Assembly (NCBI RefSeq): GCF_013114825.1
Contig: NZ_JAAVLX010000001.1
Location: 62,001 to 126,000, forward strand
DNA: 64,000 nt
Direction of reading: 5' to 3'
Source of the DNA: Bradyrhizobium australiense
Lineage (GTDB): Bacteria; Pseudomonadota; Alphaproteobacteria; Rhizobiales; Xanthobacteraceae
A program made the position numbers and the translations under genes. The notes beneath the pieces are model-generated. The model was not told the DNA's origin. It did not search any database and worked only from the letters and a program-made list of their open reading frames with translations. Positions 45,151 to 53,384 of the stretch are shown here, piece after piece (within the stretch, counting starts at the first letter, position 1; each line of letters opens with the position of its first letter).

Positions 45151-45167
45151 TTGGCATCTGGCATGCC
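45151..45167 (+). promoter_or_regulatory. candidate sigma-54 promoter of formate dehydrogenase genes
   Basis: TTGGCATCTGGCATGCC has GG (45153-45154) and GC (45165-45166) ten bases apart, and the -24 part TTGGCA is good; the -12 part (ATGCC) is weaker than consensus. It lies 47 bases before the ATG at 45214. No copy of the GGACATTTTGTCC palindrome was found upstream, so regulation by the same activator is less certain. Confidence 0.45.
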
Positions 45168-45213
45168 ACGAACTAGAGTTGGCCGGCAGATTGGCAGGAA
45201 CGAGACCGTTTCG

Positions 45214-46932
45214 ATGGATCACGACGTACACGACCTACAAAAAGTCCGCTCGTTCGAACATCCGGGCGCGGGACGGAAGCGGGCCAAGGCGACACCCAAG
45301 GGCCGCCAGGTCGATCCCACCGCCGCGCACGAAATCGAGCTCCTGCTCGGCGACCGGCCGCGGCGGCGCGATCTCCTGATCGAGCATCTGCACCTGATCC
45401 AGGACAAGTATCGCCAGATATCGGCGGCGCATCTGGCAGCACTTGCCGATGAGATGAAACTGTCGTTTGCGGAAGTGTTCGAGACCGCGACCTTCTACGC
45501 GCATTTCGACGTGGTGAAGGAAGGCGCGGCCGATATCGCGCCGTTGACCATCCGCGTCTGCGATTCGCTAACCTGCGCCATGATGGGCGCGGAAAAGCTG
45601 CTGCACGAATTGCAGGACAGTGCCGGCCCGGGCATCCGCGTGGTGCGCGCGCCCTGCGTCGGCCGCTGCGATACCGCGCCGGCTGCCGAAGTCGGCCATC
45701 ACTTCGTCGATCATGCCACCGTGACGAACGTGCTCGCCACTGCCAAGGCCGGCGACACGCATGCGCATCTGCCCAAATATACCGAGTATGACGCTTATGT
45801 CGCAGGCGGCGGCTACAAGCTGCTCAATAGCCTGCAGTCGGGCGAACTGAGCAGGGAAGATCTGCTGAAGGCGCTCGATGACGCTTCGCTGCGCGGGCTC
45901 GGCGGCGCGGGCTTTCCGACGGGACGCAAATGGCGCGCGGTGCTGGGCGAGCCCGGCCCGCGGCTGATGGCGATCAATGGCGACGAGGGCGAGCCCGGCA
46001 CGTTCAAGGATCGCTACTACCTCGAAACCGATCCGCATCGCTTCATCGAGGGCATGCTGATCGGCGCGCATGTCGTTGAAGCGACCGACGTCTATATCTA
46101 TTTGCGCGACGAATATCCGGCGTCACGCGAAATCCTCACCCGCGAAATCGCAAAATTGCCGCCGGGCGGTCCCGTGCTGCATATGCGACGCGGCGCCGGC
46201 GCCTATATCTGCGGCGAGGAATCCTCACTGCTTGAGTCGATCGAGGGCAAGCGCGGCTTGCCCAGGCACAAGCCGCCTTATCCGTTCCAGGTCGGCCTGT
46301 TCGGCCTGCCGACGCTGATCAACAATATCGAGACGCTGTGGTGGGTGCGCGACATCGTCGAGAAGGGCGCCAGTTGGTGGAAGAGCCACGGCCGCAACGA
46401 CCGTCACGGCCTGCGCAGCTATTCGGTGTCGGGCCGCGTGAAAAATCCCGGCATGAAGTTGGCGCCGGCCGGCATCACCGTGCGCGAACTGATCGACGAG
46501 TTCTGCGGCGGCATGGCGGACGGACACATTTTCCACGCCTATCTGCCGGGCGGCGCGTCGGGCGGCATTTTGCCGGCTTCGATGGACAACATCCCGCTCG
46601 ATTTCGGCACGCTGGAAAAATACGGCTGCTTCATCGGCTCGGCAGCCGTCGTTATCCTATCCGAGCAGGACAGCGTGAAGGGCGCGGCGCTGAACCTGAT
46701 GAAATTCTTCGAGGATGAAAGCTGCGGCCAGTGTACGCCGTGCCGGGTCGGCACGCAGAAGGCCGCGCTCCTGATGCAGCGGCCGGTCTGGAACCGCGAA
46801 TTGCTCGACCAGTTGAGCCAGGCGATGCGCGACGCCTCGATCTGCGGGCTCGGACAAGCCGCCTCGAATCCACTGACCTCAGTGATTAAATATTTTCCGG
46901 AAGAATTCGTGCCGAAAGAGGCCGCGGAATGA
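45214..46932 (+). CDS. NAD-dependent formate dehydrogenase, fused gamma-beta subunit (NuoE-NuoF type)
   Basis: A 572-residue fusion. Residues about 35-180 form a NuoE-like thioredoxin-fold domain with [2Fe-2S] ligands C116, C121, C148 and C152. From about 200 the NuoF-like part follows, with the FMN/NADH site RGLGGAGFPTGRKW (227-240), GDEGEPGTFKDR, GAGAYICGEESSL, and [4Fe-4S] ligands C504, C507, C510 and C544. It passes electrons from the alpha subunit to NAD+. In Cupriavidus-type FdsGB these are separate genes; here they are one. ATG 45214 is taken; the open frame extends to 45079. It overlaps the alpha-subunit gene by ATGA. Confidence 0.93.
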   Translation: MDHDVHDLQKVRSFEHPGAGRKRAKATPKGRQVDPTAAHEIELLLGDRPRRRDLLIEHLHLIQDKYRQISAAHLAALADEMKLSFAEVFETATFYAHFDVVKEGAADIAPLTIRVCDSLTCAMMGAEKLLHELQDSAGPGIRVVRAPCVGRCDTAPAAEVGHHFVDHATVTNVLATAKAGDTHAHLPKYTEYDAYVAGGGYKLLNSLQSGELSREDLLKALDDASLRGLGGAGFPTGRKWRAVLGEPGPRLMAINGDEGEPGTFKDRYYLETDPHRFIEGMLIGAHVVEATDVYIYLRDEYPASREILTREIAKLPPGGPVLHMRRGAGAYICGEESSLLESIEGKRGLPRHKPPYPFQVGLFGLPTLINNIETLWWVRDIVEKGASWWKSHGRNDRHGLRSYSVSGRVKNPGMKLAPAGITVRELIDEFCGGMADGHIFHAYLPGGASGGILPASMDNIPLDFGTLEKYGCFIGSAAVVILSEQDSVKGAALNLMKFFEDESCGQCTPCRVGTQKAALLMQRPVWNRELLDQLSQAMRDASICGLGQAASNPLTSVIKYFPEEFVPKEAAE

Positions 46933-49694
46933 CGAAGATTCAGTTCGAACTCGACGGCCAACAGGTCGAGGCCAACGCCGGCGAGACCATCTGGCAGGTC
47001 GCAAAACGCCACCAGAAGGAAATCCCGCATCTCTGCTATTCGCCGGAGCCCGACTACCGGCCCGACGGCAATTGCCGCGCCTGCATGGTCGAGATCGAGG
47101 GCGAGCGCGTGCTGGCGGCGTCCTGTAAACGGACGCCAAGCGTCGGCATGAAGGTGAAGACCGAGAGCGCCCGCGCGGTCGCAGCGCAGAAGATGGTCAT
47201 GGAATTGCTGGTCGCCGACCAGCCGGCGCGCGAGACCTCGCACGATCCCGACTCGAAATTCTGGCACTGGGCCGAAAAGGTCGAGGTGACCGAGAGCCGC
47301 TTTCCCGCGGCTGAACGCTGGGCGGGCGACACCAGCCATCCCGCCATGAGCGTCAATCTCGACGCCTGCATCCAGTGCGGCCTGTGCGTGCGCGCCTGCC
47401 GCGAGGTGCAGGTCAACGACGTCATCGGCATGGCCTATCGCAACGCCGGTGCCAAGATCGTGTTCGACTTCGACGATCCCATGGGTGAATCGACTTGCGT
47501 CGCGTGCGGCGAGTGCGTGCAGGCGTGCCCAACCGGCGCACTTATGCCCTCGGTGATGCTGGACGAGAAGCAGACCCGCGTCACCTATGCTGACAGACAA
47601 GTGGATTCGCTCTGCCCGTTCTGCGGCGTCGGCTGCCAGGTCACCTATCAGGTCAAGGACGAGAAGGTCATTTACGCCGAGGGCCGTGACGGGCCGGCCA
47701 ACCATAACCGGCTCTGCGTCAAGGGCCGCTTTGGATTTGATTACATCCACCACCCGCACCGGCTGACCAAGCCGCTGGTGCGGCTGCCGAATGCGAAGAA
47801 GGATGCCAACGATCAGGTCGATCCAGCCAATCCGTTCACGCATTTCCGCGAAGCATCCTGGGAAGAGGCGCTGGATATCGCGGCAAAAGGACTCGTGAAA
47901 ATTCGTGACGAGAAGGGCGTCAAGGCGCTGGCCGGTTTCGGCTCCGCAAAAGGCTCCAACGAAGAAGCGTATCTGTTCCAAAAGCTGGTGCGCACCGGCT
48001 TCGGCTCCAACAATGTCGATCACTGCACGCGACTGTGCCACGCCTCCTCGGTGGCGGCGCTGATGGAAGGGCTGAACTCGGGCGCGGTGTCGGCACCGTT
48101 TGCCGCGGCGATGGACGCTGAAGTCATCATCGTGATCGGCGCCAACCCCACCGTGAACCATCCGGTGGCGGCGACCTACCTCAAGAACGCCGCCAAGCGC
48201 GGCGCCAAGCTGATCGTGATGGATCCGCGCAAGCAGGCGCTGTCGCGCCACGCCTGGAAGCATCTCGCCTTCAAGCCCGGCAGTGACGTCGCGATGCTGA
48301 ACGCGATGCTGCACACCATCATCACCGAAGGGCTGACGGACCAGCAATACATCGCGGGCTATACCGAAGGCTTTGACGAGCTTGCCGAGCGCATCAAGGA
48401 ATTCCCGCCAGAGAAGATGGAAGCGATCTGCGGTATCCCTGCGGAGACGCTGAAGGAAGTGGCGCGGGTCTACGCACGTTCGCGCGCCTCGATCATCTTC
48501 TGGGGCATGGGCATCAGCCAGCACATCCACGGCACCGACAATGCGCGCTGCCTGATCGCACTGGCGCTGACCACAGGCCAGGTCGGCCGTCCCGGCACCG
48601 GGCTACATCCGCTGCGCGGCCAGAACAACGTGCAGGGCGCTTCCGACGCCGGCCTGATTCCGATGTTTTTGCCGGATTACCAGCCGGTCGGACGCACCGA
48701 TCTGCGCGAGCCGTTCGAAAAGCTCTGGCACCAGGACCTCGATCCAGTGCGCGGCCTCACCGTCGTCGAGATCATGAACGCGATCCACGCCGGCGAGATC
48801 ACGGGCATGTATATCGAGGGCGAAAACCCCGCAATGTCGGATCCCGACCTGCAGCACGCGCGCGAAGCGCTGGCGATGCTCGATCATCTGGTAGTACAGG
48901 ATCTCTTCGTCACGGAGACGGCGTTCCACGCCGACGTAATCCTCCCGGCCTCGGCTTTTGCGGAAAAGAGCGGCACGTTCACCAACACCGATCGCCGCGT
49001 GCAGCTCGCGCGCGAGGTGATCCGGCCGCCGGGCGATGCGCGACAGGATCTCTGGATCATCCAGGAAATCGGCAAGCGCATGGGTCTTCCCTGGAACTAC
49101 AACGGCCCGGCCGATGTCTTCACCGAGATGACGCAGGTGATGCCGTCGCTGAACAACATCACCTGGGAGCGGTTGGTGCGCGAGGGCGCGGTGACCTATC
49201 CGGTCGACGACCCGAACAAGCCCGGCAACGAGATCATCTTCACTACGGGCTTCCCGACCGAGAGCGGCCGCGGCAAGATCGTGCCGGCGAAGGTGGTGCC
49301 GCCAGACGAGATACCCGACGCCGAATATCCGATGGTGCTGTCCACGGGCCGCGTGCTCGAACACTGGCATACGGGATCGATGACCCGCCGCGCCAGCGTG
49401 CTCGACCAGATCGAGCCCGAGGCGGTGGCGTTCATGTCGCCAAAGGACATGCGACGCTTAAGCGTCTGGCCCGGCGATTTCATTAAGCTGGAAACCCGCC
49501 GTGGCGCCGTCGAGGTCAAGGTGCGCTCCGACCGCGACGTGCCGGAGAACATGGTGTTCATGCCGTTCTGCTACGCGGAAGCGGCAGCGAACCTGTTGAC
49601 CAACCCCGCGCTCGATCCGTTCGGCAAGATCCCTGAATTCAAGTTCTGCGCAGTCCGTGCCGAAAAGGTGGCGCTGCAATCGGCGGCGGAGTAG
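46929..49694 (+). CDS. fdsA: formate dehydrogenase alpha subunit, Mo-bis-MGD
   Basis: A 921-residue catalytic subunit. Order of domains: NuoG-type [2Fe-2S] ferredoxin (C36, C49, C52, C66), His-Cys cluster, two [4Fe-4S] sites (C147-C150-C153-C157 and C190-C193-C196-C200), the [4Fe-4S] next to the active site (C229, C232, C236, C263) and the Mo-bis-MGD domains. The molybdenum ligand is C370 followed by H371 in HCTRLCHASSV, a cysteine (TGC), so the enzyme is not a selenoprotein. It oxidises formate to CO2. FdhD, MobA, MobB and MoeA in this window are its maturation factors. No fdsC or fdsD follows directly. Confidence 0.94.
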   Translation: MTKIQFELDGQQVEANAGETIWQVAKRHQKEIPHLCYSPEPDYRPDGNCRACMVEIEGERVLAASCKRTPSVGMKVKTESARAVAAQKMVMELLVADQPARETSHDPDSKFWHWAEKVEVTESRFPAAERWAGDTSHPAMSVNLDACIQCGLCVRACREVQVNDVIGMAYRNAGAKIVFDFDDPMGESTCVACGECVQACPTGALMPSVMLDEKQTRVTYADRQVDSLCPFCGVGCQVTYQVKDEKVIYAEGRDGPANHNRLCVKGRFGFDYIHHPHRLTKPLVRLPNAKKDANDQVDPANPFTHFREASWEEALDIAAKGLVKIRDEKGVKALAGFGSAKGSNEEAYLFQKLVRTGFGSNNVDHCTRLCHASSVAALMEGLNSGAVSAPFAAAMDAEVIIVIGANPTVNHPVAATYLKNAAKRGAKLIVMDPRKQALSRHAWKHLAFKPGSDVAMLNAMLHTIITEGLTDQQYIAGYTEGFDELAERIKEFPPEKMEAICGIPAETLKEVARVYARSRASIIFWGMGISQHIHGTDNARCLIALALTTGQVGRPGTGLHPLRGQNNVQGASDAGLIPMFLPDYQPVGRTDLREPFEKLWHQDLDPVRGLTVVEIMNAIHAGEITGMYIEGENPAMSDPDLQHAREALAMLDHLVVQDLFVTETAFHADVILPASAFAEKSGTFTNTDRRVQLAREVIRPPGDARQDLWIIQEIGKRMGLPWNYNGPADVFTEMTQVMPSLNNITWERLVREGAVTYPVDDPNKPGNEIIFTTGFPTESGRGKIVPAKVVPPDEIPDAEYPMVLSTGRVLEHWHTGSMTRRASVLDQIEPEAVAFMSPKDMRRLSVWPGDFIKLETRRGAVEVKVRSDRDVPENMVFMPFCYAEAAANLLTNPALDPFGKIPEFKFCAVRAEKVALQSAAE

Positions 49695-49702
49695 CAATCA
49701 AC

Positions 49703-49783
49703 CGTAGGCCGGATGAGCGAACCGATATCCGGGGCAGGTTGTTGATAGAGTCCCGGATGTCGCTGCGCTCCATACGGGCTACA
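49703..49783. repeat. REP-like palindromic element
   Basis: CGTAGGCCGGATGAGCG near the left and GCGCTCCATACGGGCTAC on the right are imperfect inverted complements, with CCGATATCCGGG and TCCCGGATGTCG in between. It lies directly after the formate dehydrogenase gene and may serve as its terminator or mRNA end. Confidence 0.65.
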
Positions 49784-49787
49784 AACC

Positions 49788-50095
49788 TCACGCAAAATTG
49801 TCGCTGCAAACCCGCTCGTGAAGCGGCCTGACATCCTGCGGCACGGGCGGGACGCTGGTCCGGCTCCACGGCGGGCTGATACGCTGCGCTTCGACAAGAG
49901 TGCCAAGAACCGCCAGCGCCAGATCGGTATGACGAGCTCGACGGACTGATCGAGCCAGTCCGGCAGTTCGCGCTGCCGCGACAACGCGCAGCACCATTCG
50001 CGCTCATCATAGGCGATCCGCCGAATCTGCCATTGCGGTAATTCCAGATCGATCAGCGCCAGCGCGGCATCAATCCAGGCGTGAGATTGGATCAA
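49788..50095 (-). pseudogene. conserved hypothetical protein, frameshifted
   Basis: Minus-strand reading from ATG 50095 gives HAWIDAALALIDLELPQWQI and REWCCALSRQRELPDWLDQS, then a one-base shift near 49945 leads to RARHTDLALAVLGTLVEAQ and LHERVCSDNFA with stop at 49788-49790. Joined, it is about 102 residues with an acidic, amphipathic pattern. I remember similar short proteins of unknown function in Bradyrhizobium but cannot name a family. One indel separates two well-preserved halves. Confidence 0.55.
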
Positions 50096-50114
50096 TTGCT
50101 CGACGCGGGCGCTC

Positions 50115-50267
50115 CTCTTGAAGGAGCTGTGGGACGAACTGACCGATGCGCAATACCTGCGTGTCTATGTCCGCCAGCTCCGCCAGAAGATCGAAGCCGA
50201 CTCCGAGCGCCCGCAATTCGTGTTGACCGAGACGGGGATCGGGTATCGGCTGCGGGCGCCGGATTGA
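50115..50267 (+). pseudogene. KdpE response regulator C-terminal remnant
   Basis: Fifty codons encode the end of an OmpR-type winged helix typical of KdpE: LLKELWDELTDAQYLRVYVR followed by QLRQKIEADSERPQFVLTE and TGIGYRLRAPD, stop at 50265-50267. The receiver domain and most of the DNA-binding domain are gone; no kdpFABC or kdpD is present. It is a leftover of a deleted kdp locus. Confidence 0.75.
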
Positions 50268-50443
50268 ACAGACCTCCGATAGGTCAGTTTCGTGCGTACG
50301 GCTTGTTGCGGGTCGGCTTGCCGCTGGCAGCGTGAGACTGAAGTGGTATGTTTCTCCGCAGGTATCTGACCCGGGCCGGCCCCGCCCGGGTGAATCAGAG
50401 CAGGAGGACGCAACGCCATGGCTGAGAGCGCGCGCGTTAGCGC

Positions 50444-50526
50444 TGCTGATCCGGGGCCCACATGCTGCAGCGGTGGGTCCCGGCTCTGCGGCGCAGCGCT
50501 GCACGCTGCACCGCGTCCGGGACACG
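50444..50526. repeat. palindromic intergenic repeat, type B
   Basis: Second copy of the element at 21738-21830: CCGGGGCCCA, TGGGTCCCGGCTCTGCGG and CTGCACCGCGTCCGGGA occur in the same order. It lies at the 3' side of the acyl-CoA synthetase gene. Confidence 0.7.
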
Positions 50527-50556
50527 GATAGTGACGCGATCAAAAGTATTCACGAA

Positions 50557-52164
50557 CTAGATCGCCGCCATCTCGCCCTTGGTGCAGGCTTCCCGCAGCT
50601 TGAACTTCTGGATCTTGCCCGATCCGGTCAGCGGGAACGCATCTACGACGTACCAGTGTTTTGGCGTTTTGTGCGGGGCGAGGGAAGCACGCATGTAGGC
50701 GATCAGTTCTTCCTTGTCGATCGCGGCGCCGGGCGCCGGGCGGATGAAGGCTGCGACCTCTTCGCCCCATTTCTCGTGGGGCTGCCCGATCACGGCGACT
50801 TCGCCGACCTTGGGATGTTTGAACAGCAATTCCTCCAACTCGCGCGGATAGATGTTTTCGCCGCCGCGGATGATCATGTCCTTCAGACGGCCCTCCACCG
50901 TGCAATAGCCGCGCGCGTCCATCGCGCAGAGATCGCCGGTGTGCAGCCAGCCGTCGGCATCGATCGCAGCCGCCGTCGCATCAGGCATTTCGAAGTAGCC
51001 GATCATCACGTGATAGCCGCGGGTGCAAAATTCGCCGATCGTGCCGATCGGCACGGTCTCGCCGGTATTGGGATCGATGATCTTGGTTTCCATGTTGGGC
51101 AGCGGCAGGCCGATGGTGCTGGCCTTGTCCTCGACGCTGTCGGTGGTGCGGGTCTGCGCCGCGACCGGCGAGCATTCGGTCTGGCCGAAAACAATCGTAA
51201 AGGGCGCGCCGAGCTTTTCCTCCAATAGCCGCACCAGCGAGGCAGGCACCGTGGAGCCGCCGGAGCAGATCGCCTTGACCGATGACAGATCGGTCGCCGC
51301 GAATGTCGGATGCTCCAGCATCGCGACCAGCATGGTGGGCACGCCGAGCATCGCATTGCCGCGATAGGTCCCGAGCATTTCCAGCACCAGTCCGGGCTCG
51401 AAGGCCTCGACCAGCACCTGGGTCGCGGCTTTCGATACCGCGCCGATCACGCAGCAGACGCAGCCGCCGGTATGGAACAACGGCATCGTGGTGACGAAGA
51501 CGTCGCCGGCGTCGACGCCCATCCGGTCGGCGGAATCCGCGCCGTTGTTCAGCAACCCGCGATGTCGGAGCAGGGCGCCTTTCGGAAAGCCGGTCGTGCC
51601 CGACGTGTATTGGATCATGACGGGGTCATCCGGAGTGACGGGCGGCAGTTTGATGCCTTCGTCGTCGCCTGCCGCAATGAAGGCATTCCAGTTATCGAAG
51701 CAGATGATCTCGCGCAGCTCGGGGCAGTTCGGCGCCACCGCCTGAACCGTTTCCAGCATCGGATTGCCGCGGAAGCCGTTGATAACGAAGATGCCGGCCG
51801 AGCGCGACTGCTTCAGCACATATTCGACCTCCCGGGCGCGGAAGGCCGGGTTGACCGTGACGAGGATCATGCCCGCCATGCCGGCGCCGAATTCGAGCAT
51901 CACCCATTCCGGGATGTTCTGTGCCCAGACGGCAATGCGCTCGCCGGGCTTGAAGCGTGATAGCAACGCGCGGGCGGTGCGCTGGGCCTCCCGGTAGAAC
52001 GCCGCATAAGTCCATTGCCGCCGCTGCGCCGGGTCAGGCACGCCCGCGATCAGGGCGAGGCGATCGGGCGCTGCCTCAGCCGCCCTGCGCAAGAGATCGC
52101 CGAACGTCATTTCCCGCACCGCAGGCGTGGTCGGTCCTGCGACGTGCGACTTCGTCAATGCCAT
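50557..52164 (-). CDS. AMP-dependent acyl-CoA synthetase/ligase
   Basis: A 535-residue adenylate-forming enzyme from ATG 52164 (GGGGAGG six bases upstream). The phosphate loop is YTSGTTGFPKG, followed by FGQTECSP, the ATP motif GWLHTGD, the hinge GRLKDMIIRGGENIYP and the catalytic lysine in GSGKIQKFKL. Length and motif set fit medium/long-chain fatty acyl-CoA or aryl-CoA ligases. It activates a carboxylate via acyl-AMP to the CoA thioester. No neighbouring beta-oxidation genes define the substrate. It stands alone. Confidence 0.92.
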   Translation of the reverse strand: MALTKSHVAGPTTPAVREMTFGDLLRRAAEAAPDRLALIAGVPDPAQRRQWTYAAFYREAQRTARALLSRFKPGERIAVWAQNIPEWVMLEFGAGMAGMILVTVNPAFRAREVEYVLKQSRSAGIFVINGFRGNPMLETVQAVAPNCPELREIICFDNWNAFIAAGDDEGIKLPPVTPDDPVMIQYTSGTTGFPKGALLRHRGLLNNGADSADRMGVDAGDVFVTTMPLFHTGGCVCCVIGAVSKAATQVLVEAFEPGLVLEMLGTYRGNAMLGVPTMLVAMLEHPTFAATDLSSVKAICSGGSTVPASLVRLLEEKLGAPFTIVFGQTECSPVAAQTRTTDSVEDKASTIGLPLPNMETKIIDPNTGETVPIGTIGEFCTRGYHVMIGYFEMPDATAAAIDADGWLHTGDLCAMDARGYCTVEGRLKDMIIRGGENIYPRELEELLFKHPKVGEVAVIGQPHEKWGEEVAAFIRPAPGAAIDKEELIAYMRASLAPHKTPKHWYVVDAFPLTGSGKIQKFKLREACTKGEMAAI

Positions 52165-52308
52165 CAAATCCTCCCCGTCTGGCGCGCTATTGTTGGTAGC
52201 GTCAGTTCCCACGGAGAAAATGCCTTCCGGTTTCGTGTATTGCAAGCTGGACTGAGGCGAACGTGCCCTAGAATCGAAGCGTTAGGCGAAGAAGCCGCGG
52301 CAGCAATC

Positions 52309-52397
52309 CCGTCATTGCGAGCGAAGCGAAGCAATCCATCGCTCCACGCGCGCGGAGAGGTGGATTGCTTCGTCGCCGACGCTCCTCGCAATGACGG
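52309..52397. repeat. palindromic intergenic repeat, type A
   Basis: CCGTCATTGCGAGCGAAGCG at the left and CTCGCAATGACGG at the right are inverted, with AGCAATCCATCGCTCC and GGTGGATTGCTTCG as an inner inverted pair. This is the common repeat family of Bradyrhizobium and Rhodopseudomonas intergenic DNA, from memory. It separates the acyl-CoA synthetase and ku genes. Confidence 0.8.
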
Positions 52398-52408
52398 ATA
52401 AACCTGCG

Positions 52409-53293
52409 CTAGCTCGCCTTGCGGTGCCTGGCTGCGGACCGGTGCGCTTTCCTTGCTGTCCGGCGTGCCGGCGCCCGCCGCGAGGCCGGGGCATGCGCGC
52501 GCCGCTTCGTCGCCGGCTTGCCCTTCAGGCTCGCCTTCAGCGCGTCCATCAGGTTGATGACGTTGTCCGGCTTCTCTTCGGGCTCGGCGACCTTGATCGG
52601 CTTGCCGGAAGCCTTGCGCCGCACCAGCGCCTTCAACGCGTTCTCATATTCGTCCTTGAATTTTGAGGGATCGAAATGCGCCGCCTTGGTCTGCAGGATA
52701 TGGCCCGCGAGTTCGATCATGTCCTTCGTGATCTTCGGGTTCTTAATATCCTCGAAGAAATCCTCTTCGTCGCGCAGTTCGTAGGGGTACCGCAGCGTAG
52801 TGCCGAGCAATCCCTTGCCGAGCGGCTCGATCGCCATCACGTGCTCGCGGTTAGTCAAAACGATGCGCGCCAGCGCCACCCGGTCCTCGTCCTTCATGGC
52901 GTCGCGGATCACCGCGAAGGCGTCCACCGCGGCTTTGCCGTCGGGGGCGATGTAGTAGGGGTGGTTGTAATACCGCTTGTCGATCTCATCCCTAGGCACG
53001 AAACTGTCGATCTCGATCGTGTGATTGCTCTCGATCTGGACGGCTTCCAGTTCCTCCTTTTCGATCTCGACATATTGGCCCTTTTTCAGCTCATAGCCGC
53101 GTCCTTTTTGGTCGCTCTCAACGATGTCGCCGGTCTCGGCATCGATCATCTGCTGTTTCAGCCGGTTGCCGGTCTCCTTGTTGATCATGTGAAAACGGGT
53201 TTTCTCGACCGATGTCGAGGCCGGATACAGCACGACCGGGCATGACACCAACGAGAGTTTTAGCGAGCCTTTCCAGTAGGCGCGGGGGGCCAT
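52409..53293 (-). CDS. ku: non-homologous end-joining protein Ku
   Basis: A 294-residue bacterial Ku. The conserved core runs from PRAYWKGSLKLSLVSCPV to about residue 255, including GYELKKGQYVEIEKEEL and KDEDRVALARIVLTNREH. The final 40 residues are Lys/Arg/Ala-rich (RRAHAPASRRAPARRTARK), a basic tail that in other Ku proteins aids DNA binding. Ku forms a ring-shaped homodimer on double-strand ends and recruits LigD. It is divergent from ligD with 91 bases between the starts, so both may share a promoter region. Confidence 0.96.
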   Translation of the reverse strand: MAPRAYWKGSLKLSLVSCPVVLYPASTSVEKTRFHMINKETGNRLKQQMIDAETGDIVESDQKGRGYELKKGQYVEIEKEELEAVQIESNHTIEIDSFVPRDEIDKRYYNHPYYIAPDGKAAVDAFAVIRDAMKDEDRVALARIVLTNREHVMAIEPLGKGLLGTTLRYPYELRDEEDFFEDIKNPKITKDMIELAGHILQTKAAHFDPSKFKDEYENALKALVRRKASGKPIKVAEPEEKPDNVINLMDALKASLKGKPATKRRAHAPASRRAPARRTARKAHRSAARHRKAS

Positions 53294-53384
53294 TGCAATC
53301 TCCGGGCGCGGTTGGGTTTGGGAACTTCAACGGTTAGTATGGGTTTTCGTTCCGGGTGTGCCGCGGGGCGGTTTTGATTGAGGT

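Noticed and set aside
48000..48040. Selenocysteine codon in formate dehydrogenase
   Set aside because: The active-site position is a TGC cysteine codon (C370) and no in-frame TGA exists.
46539..48530. 663-codon minus-strand open frame opposite formate dehydrogenase
   Set aside because: Antisense shadow of the two formate dehydrogenase genes, which have full motif sets.
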